Assembly: GCA_964437335.1 (NCBI GenBank)
Contig: CAYTGL010000013.1
Span: 9,697 to 73,696 of the forward strand
DNA from: JAITWN01 sp964437335
GTDB taxonomy: Bacteria > Pseudomonadota > Gammaproteobacteria > SZUA-140
Direction of reading: 5' to 3'
DNA: 64,000 bases
The position numbers and the translations under genes were made by a program. The notes below the pieces were generated by a model. The model was given only the letters and a program-made list of their open reading frames with translations, did no database searches and was not told the origin of the DNA. The first letter of the stretch is position 1. Every line of letters begins with the position of its first letter. Of this stretch, positions 49,817-57,762 are shown in pieces.

Positions 49817-51046
49817 ATGACAACAACAGGCGCAATTGACCCCGGGCAACCTCTGACGTCGGAGGAGGCCATGCTCCTCCTCTGTGCGAGGACCCGAATG
49901 CCCGAGGCCCTGCTGGACAAGGTCTACGCCCTGGCGCCGCAGGTCGATTGGGAGCGCTTCAGACAGTTCGCGCTTCAGCAAGGCGTAGCATCGCTGGCCT
50001 ACCTGAACCTGAGGCGGTATCTGGCGAATGCCGTACCGGATGAGGTCCTGTCGCAATTGCGGCGTCATGCGATCGACAATACCCAGAGCAACCTGGGCCT
50101 GATAAAAGAGTTGCGCGACGTGGTGCATCAGTTGAAGGCACATGATATCGACTGCGCGGTATTCAAGGGCATCAGTATCAGCCAGCTGGTTTATCGCGAT
50201 TTCTCGATCCGGAAATGCGGCGACATCGATCTGCTGGTCAGGAAAAGGGATTTCCAGCGCGCCAAGGATGTATTCCTCGCCCAGGGCTTCGTGCAGACGC
50301 TGACCGATGAGGATGAAACGGCCTGTCTGCAGTCCGGGCTCTGGCATGAGCAGCGGCGGCTGCAGATCGACCTGCACTGGGGCATTTCACCCTCGCTGCT
50401 CGGCATCGAGTCAGACAAGATTCTGGATAGTCGGTCGGAGCTGTCGATAGGCGCGGTTTCCGTCCATGCCTTTTCCACCGAGGATGTATTTATCTCACTC
50501 TGCGTCAATGCCGTGAAGGAATACTGGAATCAACTGCTCTACCCCTATTGTGATATTCATGAGTTTCTGCAAAGCGATATCGAGCTGAACTGGCAGTCGG
50601 TGCTTGAACGCGCCAAGGCGCTCAACTGCCGGCGTCCGCTCGAGGCGGCGTTGGGGGTCGTCAGACGCCTGTTTGAACTCAGGCTGCCGCCTGAACTGGA
50701 ACAACGGCTCGATTCGCATACTTCCGTCGAATTGGTCAGCCGTGAATTGCACAGACAACTGTTTGAAAAGGATTGGACCGACAGCAATATCATTCATCTG
50801 GAGACCGGGCGGCACCTCTATTATTTCCGCTCCACTGATGAATATTTTATTGCATTGATGGACCAGCCCTTGCGCAGGTTCGGAGCGCGCCACCTGAAAT
50901 CCTTTCAGCCCCGCGCCGCGGACAGGGCGCTTATCAAACTTCCCGATGCGCTCGGCTTCGTGTATTACCTGATCAGGCCGGTTCGTATGGTTGGCATGCA
51001 GGCACGGCGGCTGGCCTGCCGGTTGATCGGAAAATCACCTGCCTGA
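49817..51046 (+). CDS. nucleotidyltransferase-family protein (PF14907 type)
   Basis: A 409-residue protein (ATG at 49817; GTG at 49793 is possible). It has the uncharacterised nucleotidyltransferase fold, with FKGISISQLVYRDFSIRKCG and DIDLLV supplying the metal-binding D-x-D. LQIDLHWGISPSLLGIES follows, and a helical C-terminal part is rich in Arg/Leu. Members occur beside HPr-kinase-like, PqqD-like and asparagine-synthase-like genes in lasso-peptide and related loci and may add nucleotidyl groups to a (phospho)peptide. It is divergent from the PqqD operon and overlaps the convergent asparagine-synthase-like gene by 12 bases. Confidence 0.8.
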   Translation: MTTTGAIDPGQPLTSEEAMLLLCARTRMPEALLDKVYALAPQVDWERFRQFALQQGVASLAYLNLRRYLANAVPDEVLSQLRRHAIDNTQSNLGLIKELRDVVHQLKAHDIDCAVFKGISISQLVYRDFSIRKCGDIDLLVRKRDFQRAKDVFLAQGFVQTLTDEDETACLQSGLWHEQRRLQIDLHWGISPSLLGIESDKILDSRSELSIGAVSVHAFSTEDVFISLCVNAVKEYWNQLLYPYCDIHEFLQSDIELNWQSVLERAKALNCRRPLEAALGVVRRLFELRLPPELEQRLDSHTSVELVSRELHRQLFEKDWTDSNIIHLETGRHLYYFRSTDEYFIALMDQPLRRFGARHLKSFQPRAADRALIKLPDALGFVYYLIRPVRMVGMQARRLACRLIGKSPA

Positions 51047-52786
51047 TCGCAGGCGAAGCGATGGGTTTCTTCTTGTAATCAACACCTCTGACTCTGCAGC
51101 ATCCCGGTTGAGCCGCGCATTCATTGCGACAATGATATAGGCGCGCAAGGCGAGCAGGTTGATGTTGAGATCCCTGGATTCCGTCAGTCTTTTCTTGTAC
51201 GCCCGGATTCTTTCCGGTATCAGTTGCTTGATAAACCCGGGAACGCGACTATTACTCGTCTGGCGACCGGATGCGGACACCTTGATATTATTCACTACCA
51301 GGTTAATCAGTTCGTCAGATAATAAAGCTCTCGCGCCCGCGGTATCCAGCGCCTCGACCAGATGTCCCACCACGGCGGGCGAGCCGAGAATGGCCGCGGT
51401 ATTTTCGATCGCATTGTGTTCCGCGAATCCTATGGCCGGACTCAACTCACTGATGATTCTCCGGTACAAGGATCTGCCGTCGCGCAAATGATCCGGGAGC
51501 GTGACGATGGTTTCAACCACCCTGCGCGAAAGCAGCGGATTCATCACCTCGACATAGGAGGCCTTGATCTCGTTCAATGCCGCCCAGATCGCCGGACAGC
51601 GGTATTCATAGGTCAGGCGGTCGCGCCAGGTGGACAGTGATTCCTGTTCGCGTCTATGCAAATGCTCCGGCCAATACTGGTTTTCCCCAAACAAGGGACT
51701 CAGACGGCCCAGATTCCGGTAATCCTGCATAAAGACGGCGCTGTCGATACGCCGCACGTCGTACTCGGTGTACACCCGGTAGGGGCTGAAAACGATATCC
51801 CCGCGGATGACGCCTGATACTCCGGCATCGAAGAACCTTCGCCATATGTCACAGCCATCCATATAGGCAGATATGGTATCGGTGCGTCCTTCGCCGGCCA
51901 CCAGCAGTCTGGCGAAGACATTCTCGATGTTCCTGGCAGCGATGTCGGTATTGTAATAGGCATGTTCAAGACCATAATGATCGGCGAGCGCGCGGGCTAT
52001 GACCGCATCGCTTTTTTCAACCTCGAGCGCCGAACTCAACCCCCAGGTGACGCTGCGAAGGCCCGCCTTGTTTTCCAGCATCAGCAGGATGCAGCGGCTG
52101 TCCAGCCCGCCGGAAAGCAGCAGATACCAGGTCGAATGATCGATCCTGGATTTCCCGAACACCTCCTTCAGGGCGCTGGTCAATTCGTCCCGGTGGACAT
52201 GATCAGGCGCGCTGCGCGCCCGGAATTCGATCCGGCTCACATTCTCCGTAATTGTCCATGACAGCCGATCCAGAACGACAGCGCTGTTGCCCTCCACGCA
52301 TCGGATGCGCCTGTCCCATGACAGCCCCGGACCGAGATTCCCCGCGGACAGCATCCAGACAAAGGCATCCCGGTTGGGCTGGTAACTCTTGAGCACCCGG
52401 ATGATTGCGCGCTGTGAGGTCGAGGCCAGGAACAGCTCATCCGTCATCGCATACCAGATCGTACGCGACGCACCGGCATCGCTTACCAGCTCCACGACCC
52501 GGTCATCGGAGCGGAATAATGCAAATGAACCGTCCGGTCTCACGCCGAGAGGCCGGCTCCATGCGTCATCGGAGTCGATCAGATAACCAAGGCAGGCGCT
52601 GGTATTGTGCGTCAGCACCGATTTGTTCGGATTGATCACCCCGAGATCGATGCCGGGGGCGCTCAGTACGCCGGGTGCGCCAGGATCGATATTGTCCGGA
52701 ATGATTTCCCTGGACAGGGAATCAAAAAACCGCGGATCCAGATTCCTGTCAGGGTCCCGGTGGCAAACCAGCAGCAATTTGGCCAT
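51035..52786 (-). CDS. asparagine-synthetase-like amide/lactam-forming enzyme without glutaminase Cys
   Basis: A 583-residue protein from the ATG at 52786; the frame is open further upstream but there it only mirrors the neighbouring dehydrogenase gene. The N-terminus is MAKLLLVCHR, so the Cys2 nucleophile of glutamine amidotransferases is absent, though the N-terminal half keeps an Ntn-like layout (GYLIDSDDAWSRPLGVRPDG). The PP-loop is YLLLSGGLDSRCILLML (SGGLDS at 225-230). The C-terminal part includes ALNEIKASYVEVMNPLLSRR. Enzymes of this sort (lasso cyclases, beta-lactam synthetases) adenylate a carboxylate and close an amide with an internal amine. It is the last gene of the pap-like operon, 16 bases after papC. 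Confidence 0.8.
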   Translation of the reverse strand: MAKLLLVCHRDPDRNLDPRFFDSLSREIIPDNIDPGAPGVLSAPGIDLGVINPNKSVLTHNTSACLGYLIDSDDAWSRPLGVRPDGSFALFRSDDRVVELVSDAGASRTIWYAMTDELFLASTSQRAIIRVLKSYQPNRDAFVWMLSAGNLGPGLSWDRRIRCVEGNSAVVLDRLSWTITENVSRIEFRARSAPDHVHRDELTSALKEVFGKSRIDHSTWYLLLSGGLDSRCILLMLENKAGLRSVTWGLSSALEVEKSDAVIARALADHYGLEHAYYNTDIAARNIENVFARLLVAGEGRTDTISAYMDGCDIWRRFFDAGVSGVIRGDIVFSPYRVYTEYDVRRIDSAVFMQDYRNLGRLSPLFGENQYWPEHLHRREQESLSTWRDRLTYEYRCPAIWAALNEIKASYVEVMNPLLSRRVVETIVTLPDHLRDGRSLYRRIISELSPAIGFAEHNAIENTAAILGSPAVVGHLVEALDTAGARALLSDELINLVVNNIKVSASGRQTSNSRVPGFIKQLIPERIRAYKKRLTESRDLNINLLALRAYIIVAMNARLNRDAAESEVLITRRNPSLRLRSGR

Positions 52787-52802
52787 GGCGTCAGCTTCCG
52801 AA

Positions 52803-53702
52803 TCAGTTCCGGGCCTGGAACATCCTGGCGCAGTGGAGATTGAACTCGTCAAGCTGCTCCGCGCTGAACAGGTCCTTGAGATCGGCCAGAAGTTGATGAA
52901 AGCCGGCCTGGTCATTGTCGTCGACCAGCCGGGAGAGTTCCGTGGTACCCGCCATGAGCGCCCGGCGCGCCTCGGCGGCATAGGGATTTTGCGATTGGAT
53001 CTCCCAGTACACCCCCGGGCTCCCGCTCAGTATGCGCGCCAGCAGGGCGAGCAAGGCCCGATGGGGCGGCGTCATGATCGGCGAGATCGCGGATAAATCA
53101 TAATGAAGCCGGTGCAGCGACAGGCCAAACGCGAGAATCGCCGCATGCGTGCCCGCTTGCAGCAGCGCCGTGTATCGGTCGTGCTGATCCGCCGTCAGGA
53201 AATCAAGAGCGGCGCCCCATGTCTGCAGCATCTCCAGGAAAGCGTCAGCGTGATGACCGCGACTGAGTTCAATCACGGCGATGCTTTGACCCTTGAATCC
53301 CAGGGACGGGGCAAACATCGGATTGATGCTGATTGCCTCTATCGGGGGAATATGGCCCGCCATGGCCTCGAGCAGCGGCTTCTTGACTGACAGGGTATCG
53401 ACGAACAGCGACTCCGGCTTTTGAATCCCGACGATCGACCGCCAGGCCGCCAGTAACACCGTCTCCGGAAGGGCTGCTATCACCCAGTCCGCCGCGGCCA
53501 GCGCGGCCTGCGCGTCCCGGGTCAGGCGCCCGACATCGGCGCCCAGATAGCCGACACCCGGCAGTCGCGCGGCCGGCTCGGTGGTCAGATCGATGGCGGT
53601 GACAGGGATACCTTCAGAGACCAGCATACGGCAAAACAGAGCGCCCAAGGCGCCGCTTCCGCCAAGTACAACGGCGTTGAATGCGGGAGTAATTGTGCTC
53701 AT
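52803..53702 (-). CDS. papC: prephenate dehydrogenase-family protein, likely PapC (4-amino-4-deoxyprephenate dehydrogenase)
   Basis: A 299-residue TyrA-like protein. The Rossmann motif is AVVLGGSGALGALFCRML, then ADWVIAALPETVLL, FVDTLSVKKPLLEAM and SINPMFAPSLGFKG, which is the substrate-binding SxNPMF-type segment. Alone it would be called prephenate dehydrogenase. The two genes upstream in the same operon encode an aminodeoxychorismate synthase and a chorismate-mutase-type protein, so oxidative decarboxylation of 4-amino-4-deoxyprephenate to 4-aminophenylpyruvate is the better guess. There is no ACT domain. It is separated by 46 bases from papB. Confidence 0.72.
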   Translation of the reverse strand: MSTITPAFNAVVLGGSGALGALFCRMLVSEGIPVTAIDLTTEPAARLPGVGYLGADVGRLTRDAQAALAAADWVIAALPETVLLAAWRSIVGIQKPESLFVDTLSVKKPLLEAMAGHIPPIEAISINPMFAPSLGFKGQSIAVIELSRGHHADAFLEMLQTWGAALDFLTADQHDRYTALLQAGTHAAILAFGLSLHRLHYDLSAISPIMTPPHRALLALLARILSGSPGVYWEIQSQNPYAAEARRALMAGTTELSRLVDDNDQAGFHQLLADLKDLFSAEQLDEFNLHCARMFQARN

Positions 53703-53748
53703 CGCAATAACTCATCACGGCCGGCAGCCAGTCTGACAATAGTCTCCC

Positions 53749-54036
53749 TCAATTAGCGGAATCAATAATCCGGTCTTCAACCCGGCAGGCTTCGTTGATG
53801 ATCAGCGTATACAGCTCGCGGATAAATTCAGGGTCAATTCCATGTACCACTGCCAGCGAGGCGCAGCGTTCCTTGACCTGGTCCACTCTACCGTTCTGCA
53901 TCATCGGGATATCCCGCTCCTTCTTGAAGCAGGCGACGTCACGGCAAACGGCATAACGCCTGCCCAGAAGATCGATAATCTGGTTATCGATTGAATCGAT
54001 CAATGTACGATACTGCGCCAGCTTTTCCATACTCAC
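53749..54036 (-). CDS. papB: chorismate mutase type II protein, likely PapB
   Basis: A 95-residue AroQ-fold protein: YRTLIDSIDNQIIDLLGRRY, then CRDVACFKKERDIPM, RVDQVKERCASLA and a closing helix IRELYTLIINEACRVED. The arginines, lysine and glutamate typical of this active site are present. GTG at 54036 overlaps the papA stop by four bases; an ATG at 54030 is also possible. In this operon it would rearrange 4-amino-4-deoxychorismate to 4-amino-4-deoxyprephenate. Plain chorismate mutase or isochorismate-pyruvate lyase (PchB-like) are alternatives by fold alone. Confidence 0.72.
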   Translation of the reverse strand: MSMEKLAQYRTLIDSIDNQIIDLLGRRYAVCRDVACFKKERDIPMMQNGRVDQVKERCASLAVVHGIDPEFIRELYTLIINEACRVEDRIIDSAN

Positions 54037-56183
54037 ATCGAAACTGACGTTGCCTGATCATCCAGTTCGGATACCGACAGGGCGAATACCAGGGCCTTGG
54101 ATTTCAATATCATTTCATCAAGTTCCTGTTTCGGATCGGACAGATCGATGATCGCGCCGCCGACACCGACGGTAATTTCGTCAGGGGTGACCACGATGGT
54201 GCGAATCACGATACTGAGGTCGGTGCTGCCATTCAGACCGAAGAATCCGATGGATCCGGAATAAATCCCGCGCGGTCCCGCCTCGAGCCGGTCAATGATC
54301 TCCATGCTCCGCTTCTTGGGCGCTCCGGTCATCGATCCACCGGGGAACGCGGCTTGCACGCACTGAACCGCGGAGATGCCGCGTCGCAATCTGCCGTGAA
54401 TCGTGCTGACCAGTTGATGAACCGTGGCATAGCTCTCCACGGAAAAGATATTGGACACATGGACGCTGCCGACATCGCAGACGGCGCCGAGATCGTTGCG
54501 CAGCAAATCCACGATCATCAGGTTTTCGGATCGGTCCTTTTCATTTTCCCGAAGATTCTGATAGAGACGTTCATCGTCTTCCGGGGTTTTCCCCCGGGGG
54601 CGCGTGCCTTTGATCGGCTTGGACTCAACCGTGCCATTGGGGCTGATCGTCAGAAAGCGTTCAGGCGACGAGCTCAGCACCGCCACGCCCGGGAAATTCA
54701 GAAAGGTTGCATAGGGCGCCGGGTTGCATTCACGCAAGGCGCGATAAGTATTCATCGGGTCGATATTCACATGCTGCGTGATCATGTTGGTCAGGCAGAT
54801 CTCATAAGACTCGCCATGCTTGATTTCCTTCTGGCATTCGCGAATCTTCCCGAGATATTCGGCGGATGAGTGCCTGGCAGTCTGCCTGACCGGCCGTTGA
54901 TGGCGTGACTTTTTCCACGGGCGCACCGTCGGCATGTTCTGCAGTTTTTCATACATGTCATTGATCCAGCCCCTGGCCCTTTCGGTATGCGCCTCATCAT
55001 CGAGACAGACCAGATAGGCAATATCTTCCTCATGATCAAAGGCAATCATCCGGTCGGCAAAGACAAAGGCGGCGTCGGGTGTGGCTGATTTGTGCGCCGC
55101 ATTCCCGGTGCAATCGGCCTTGAGTTCATAACCAAGATAGCCCGCATAACCCAGGTTAAAGTCGAAAGGAAGCCCTTCGATCGCGGCATGCCGCTCTCGC
55201 AACATGCGATCGAGGTAGCTGAAGATGCTCTCCTTATGGACCTCGACCTTGCCCTGGCAGGTGACCGTCACCTTTTTTGCAGAGAGACTGTATGAAACAT
55301 ATTCGGCATGAGGGCCGCTGGCGTCCCCCATGTAGGAAAATCGCGAGAAACCCCGCACCAGGGCGCTGTCGAGCCAGAAATTGGGACAGGAGTCCGCGAA
55401 GAAATTCATGAAGACCTGCTCGGCATCCAGATGCATCGGCACGCGCCGGTAATGGATCCTGAAACGCCGGCCATTGATCACGCCGACGCCTTGATTTACC
55501 GGGTTCCAGGAAGTGACCTTGCCTTCCGGTACGATGCTGTACTGATCCGGGCATTCCTTTGCCGATCCCGTGTCGGTAATACGCCGGCGCGGCGGGTGGG
55601 TTTTCAGATATTCGGTGGTCAATGAGCGGAAATTTTCCAGCAACAGATGGCCATACTCGGAGCAGATCGATTCCGGGTGAAACTGGACACCCCAGACCTG
55701 CCGGCTTTTGTGCCGCAAACCCATGACGATCCCGTCTTCGGTCCAGGCGAGCTTCTCGAGCTCGTCCGAAAGCCCGGATACGTGCAGTGAGTGATAGCGA
55801 ATGGCGGTGAACGGGGAAGGGAGACCTTTGAATATATCTTCCCCGGTGTGATAGATCTGGCTTGGCCGGCCATGCATCACCGTGGTGGCATAATCGACCT
55901 TTCCGCCGAACAGATGACCAATCCCCTGGTGACCGAGGCATACGCCCAGCACCGGCACATGACTTTCGCGAATCGCCTCGGCGCAGATGCCAAAATCCTG
56001 CTCCCGCTCGGGGCGGCCCGGGCCGGGAGAAATCACGATATTGTCGAAATCGAGCTTGCGGATTTCTGACCACGGCGCGGTATTGTTCCTGACCACGACC
56101 GGAGGCACCCGGTTAACCTCCGCAATCAACTGGTAGAGGTTAAAGGTAAAGGAATCGTAATTATCGATAAGAAGCGTTCTCAT
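54033..56183 (-). CDS. papA: fused aminodeoxychorismate synthase (PabA-PabB), likely PapA
   Basis: A 716-residue fusion. I start at the ATG at 56183 (MRTLLIDNYDSFTFNLYQLI), the standard glutaminase start; 51 more codons are open upstream but look non-coding. Residues 1-195 are the glutaminase: Cys82 in VLGVCLGHQGIGH, His169 and Glu171 in VQFHPES. Residues about 235-710 are the chorismate-binding part. The decisive motif is SKPIKGTRPRG (Lys525): PIKGT marks aminodeoxychorismate synthases, whereas anthranilate synthases have PIAGT. LLRNDLGAVCDVGSV, FPGGSMTGAPKKRSMEII and GIYSGSIGF are present. With the two following genes it fits the route to 4-amino-phenylalanine rather than folate. Confidence 0.85.
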   Translation of the reverse strand: MRTLLIDNYDSFTFNLYQLIAEVNRVPPVVVRNNTAPWSEIRKLDFDNIVISPGPGRPEREQDFGICAEAIRESHVPVLGVCLGHQGIGHLFGGKVDYATTVMHGRPSQIYHTGEDIFKGLPSPFTAIRYHSLHVSGLSDELEKLAWTEDGIVMGLRHKSRQVWGVQFHPESICSEYGHLLLENFRSLTTEYLKTHPPRRRITDTGSAKECPDQYSIVPEGKVTSWNPVNQGVGVINGRRFRIHYRRVPMHLDAEQVFMNFFADSCPNFWLDSALVRGFSRFSYMGDASGPHAEYVSYSLSAKKVTVTCQGKVEVHKESIFSYLDRMLRERHAAIEGLPFDFNLGYAGYLGYELKADCTGNAAHKSATPDAAFVFADRMIAFDHEEDIAYLVCLDDEAHTERARGWINDMYEKLQNMPTVRPWKKSRHQRPVRQTARHSSAEYLGKIRECQKEIKHGESYEICLTNMITQHVNIDPMNTYRALRECNPAPYATFLNFPGVAVLSSSPERFLTISPNGTVESKPIKGTRPRGKTPEDDERLYQNLRENEKDRSENLMIVDLLRNDLGAVCDVGSVHVSNIFSVESYATVHQLVSTIHGRLRRGISAVQCVQAAFPGGSMTGAPKKRSMEIIDRLEAGPRGIYSGSIGFFGLNGSTDLSIVIRTIVVTPDEITVGVGGAIIDLSDPKQELDEMILKSKALVFALSVSELDDQATSVSM

Positions 56184-56523
56184 GTGCGCACGACCCCTGT
56201 CTCCCTCATAATCCCAAATGCCTGATGTGTTGGCAGATGAATAAATGGATTGCCCATCAGGTTTATCGACAGGAACAATTCTTGCTTTAGTGCGCATTAA
56301 ACTGTCTTCGGTCAGCATAGTCCGGCGTGTTCTCAAGCATGGCCCGAGGAAAATGAATCGGATCAGTTTACGTGATAATTGGTGGCTCGGCCGCGTCGAT
56401 CATGTGGGGCTGCGCCGCGGCAGACGCACTCATGCGGCTATAACTATATGAAATAGTTATTTAATATGTCGGGCGCGACGGGTTGCCCGTCTGCATTGAT
56501 ATCAGGGGCTTTCGAATCTAGTT
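56184..56523. promoter_or_regulatory. divergent control region with an 8-bp inverted repeat
   Basis: The 340-base spacer between papA and the FemAB-like gene has no convincing gene. ATAACTAT (56440-56447) and ATAGTTAT (56453-56460) pair perfectly around ATGAA, directly before an AT-rich TTTAATAT that could serve as a -10 for the rightward gene. This is a candidate operator. The papA side shows a purine-rich GGGAGACAGGGG about 11-22 bases before its ATG. Confidence 0.45.
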
Positions 56524-57621
56524 ATGATGAAGCTGCGCCAGCAGCCGTTATATTCGGCGCAGATACAATACAGCGCTCTGGAGACCATGGCCTATCAACC
56601 CGTATTCCTGAAACGCCTCAGGGAACGACTGCGCAAGTACCGGCTGAATGTCTGGCTGCTCGAGGGCAGGGAACGGCAGAGCGGCAACGAGCTGACGATC
56701 CTCTACGCAGGCCATGCGCTGAACAAGAACTATTTGTCCCACATCGCCTACGGCGACTCGTGCCGGGAAACTCCTCTGGGCAAGGCATGGATATGGAGTG
56801 TCTCCAGGATCGCGAAATCTCATCCCGCCGTCGCATTGATCGTGACCGAAACCGGCGAAGATTATTTCAGACGCTTCGGTGGACGCGATGATTTTTATAT
56901 CCCCTGCTGGATCGACGGGGAGATCGAATTTTCCCGCTTCAACGAACTGATGAAGCACAGCGAAAACATCAAAAGTGATCTGCGCAAGATCAGGAAGCAT
57001 GGCTACCAATACGAGATCACCAGGGATAAAGCCAAATTCGATCTTTTCTACCACACCATGTATCGCCCTTACATGCTCAAGGCGCACGGTAACCGGGCGG
57101 CATTAATGTCGTATGATGCCATGATGGCCAAGGCTGACGTTACCGACTTGCTGTTAATAAAACGAGGCGATGACTATATCGCGGGTGAGAATCTTCTGTA
57201 TGAAGGCGATAGCGTACGAGCCTGGTCACTCGGAGTGACAGATGGGGACTACACGCATGTGAAGGATGGCGCGATCGGCGCATTGTATTATTACAAGGTC
57301 AACTATTTAATGAGTCGAGGATACGACAGGTACAACGCGGGCGCCTCAAGGGCTTTTTTCAAGGATGGTGTGCTTCAGTATAAAAGGAAGTGGGGGTTAA
57401 GGCTGACAGTGGCGAGGCCCGGTGGATATTGGATCAGGACAACTGATAAATTGGGTAGCGCAAATATATTTCTACGGGATAATCCGTTTATCCATATCAA
57501 GAACGGCGCGCTCTTTGGTTTAGTCTTCATCGAAGACGACGCTGTGCTAAGTCATGAGGCAGTTAATAATATAATAAAAACATATGACATTCCGGGATTG
57601 CAAGAGTTGATTTTTGCATAA
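56524..57621 (+). CDS. FemAB/GNAT-like acyl- or aminoacyltransferase
   Basis: A 365-residue protein that looks like a single or double GNAT fold of the FemAB/Acetyltransf_6 kind. A basic middle part is SENIKSDLRKIRKHGYQYEI, followed by TDLLLIKRGDDYIAGENLLY and GAIGALYYYKVNYLMSRGYD, then YNAGASRAFFKDGVLQYKRKWG, typical of the acceptor-binding second half. Such enzymes transfer acyl groups or amino acids from tRNA or CoA to sugars or peptides. The start is the first ATG of ATGATG at 56524; Met22 (MAYQPVFLKRLRERL) is an alternative. It is divergent from the pap-like operon. The amine of 4-amino-phenylalanine or a cell-surface sugar could be its acceptor, but this is a guess. Confidence 0.6.
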   Translation: MMKLRQQPLYSAQIQYSALETMAYQPVFLKRLRERLRKYRLNVWLLEGRERQSGNELTILYAGHALNKNYLSHIAYGDSCRETPLGKAWIWSVSRIAKSHPAVALIVTETGEDYFRRFGGRDDFYIPCWIDGEIEFSRFNELMKHSENIKSDLRKIRKHGYQYEITRDKAKFDLFYHTMYRPYMLKAHGNRAALMSYDAMMAKADVTDLLLIKRGDDYIAGENLLYEGDSVRAWSLGVTDGDYTHVKDGAIGALYYYKVNYLMSRGYDRYNAGASRAFFKDGVLQYKRKWGLRLTVARPGGYWIRTTDKLGSANIFLRDNPFIHIKNGALFGLVFIEDDAVLSHEAVNNIIKTYDIPGLQELIFA

Positions 57622-57762
57622 ATATGAAGGTAATCATCATGTAAAACCAGATATTATGGATTCAACCAGTCGCTGCAACAAATGCGGAATTTTCACTTAA
57701 CTCCAATGTGGGCATCAATAACACTCGCGGTAACCTAACCAAGGTGCATCTAGGTTGGATGC

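Noticed and set aside
49635..49835. 66-codon minus-strand frame between the pqqD-like and nucleotidyltransferase genes, considered as a third peptide or B2 protease
   Set aside because: No shared leader, no protease motif, no Shine-Dalgarno, and it overlaps the nucleotidyltransferase start.
53749..54036. Reading papB as salicylate-type isochorismate-pyruvate lyase (PchB-like)
   Set aside because: Fold alone allows it, but no isochorismate synthase is present and the upstream enzyme has the PIKGT motif of aminodeoxychorismate synthase.
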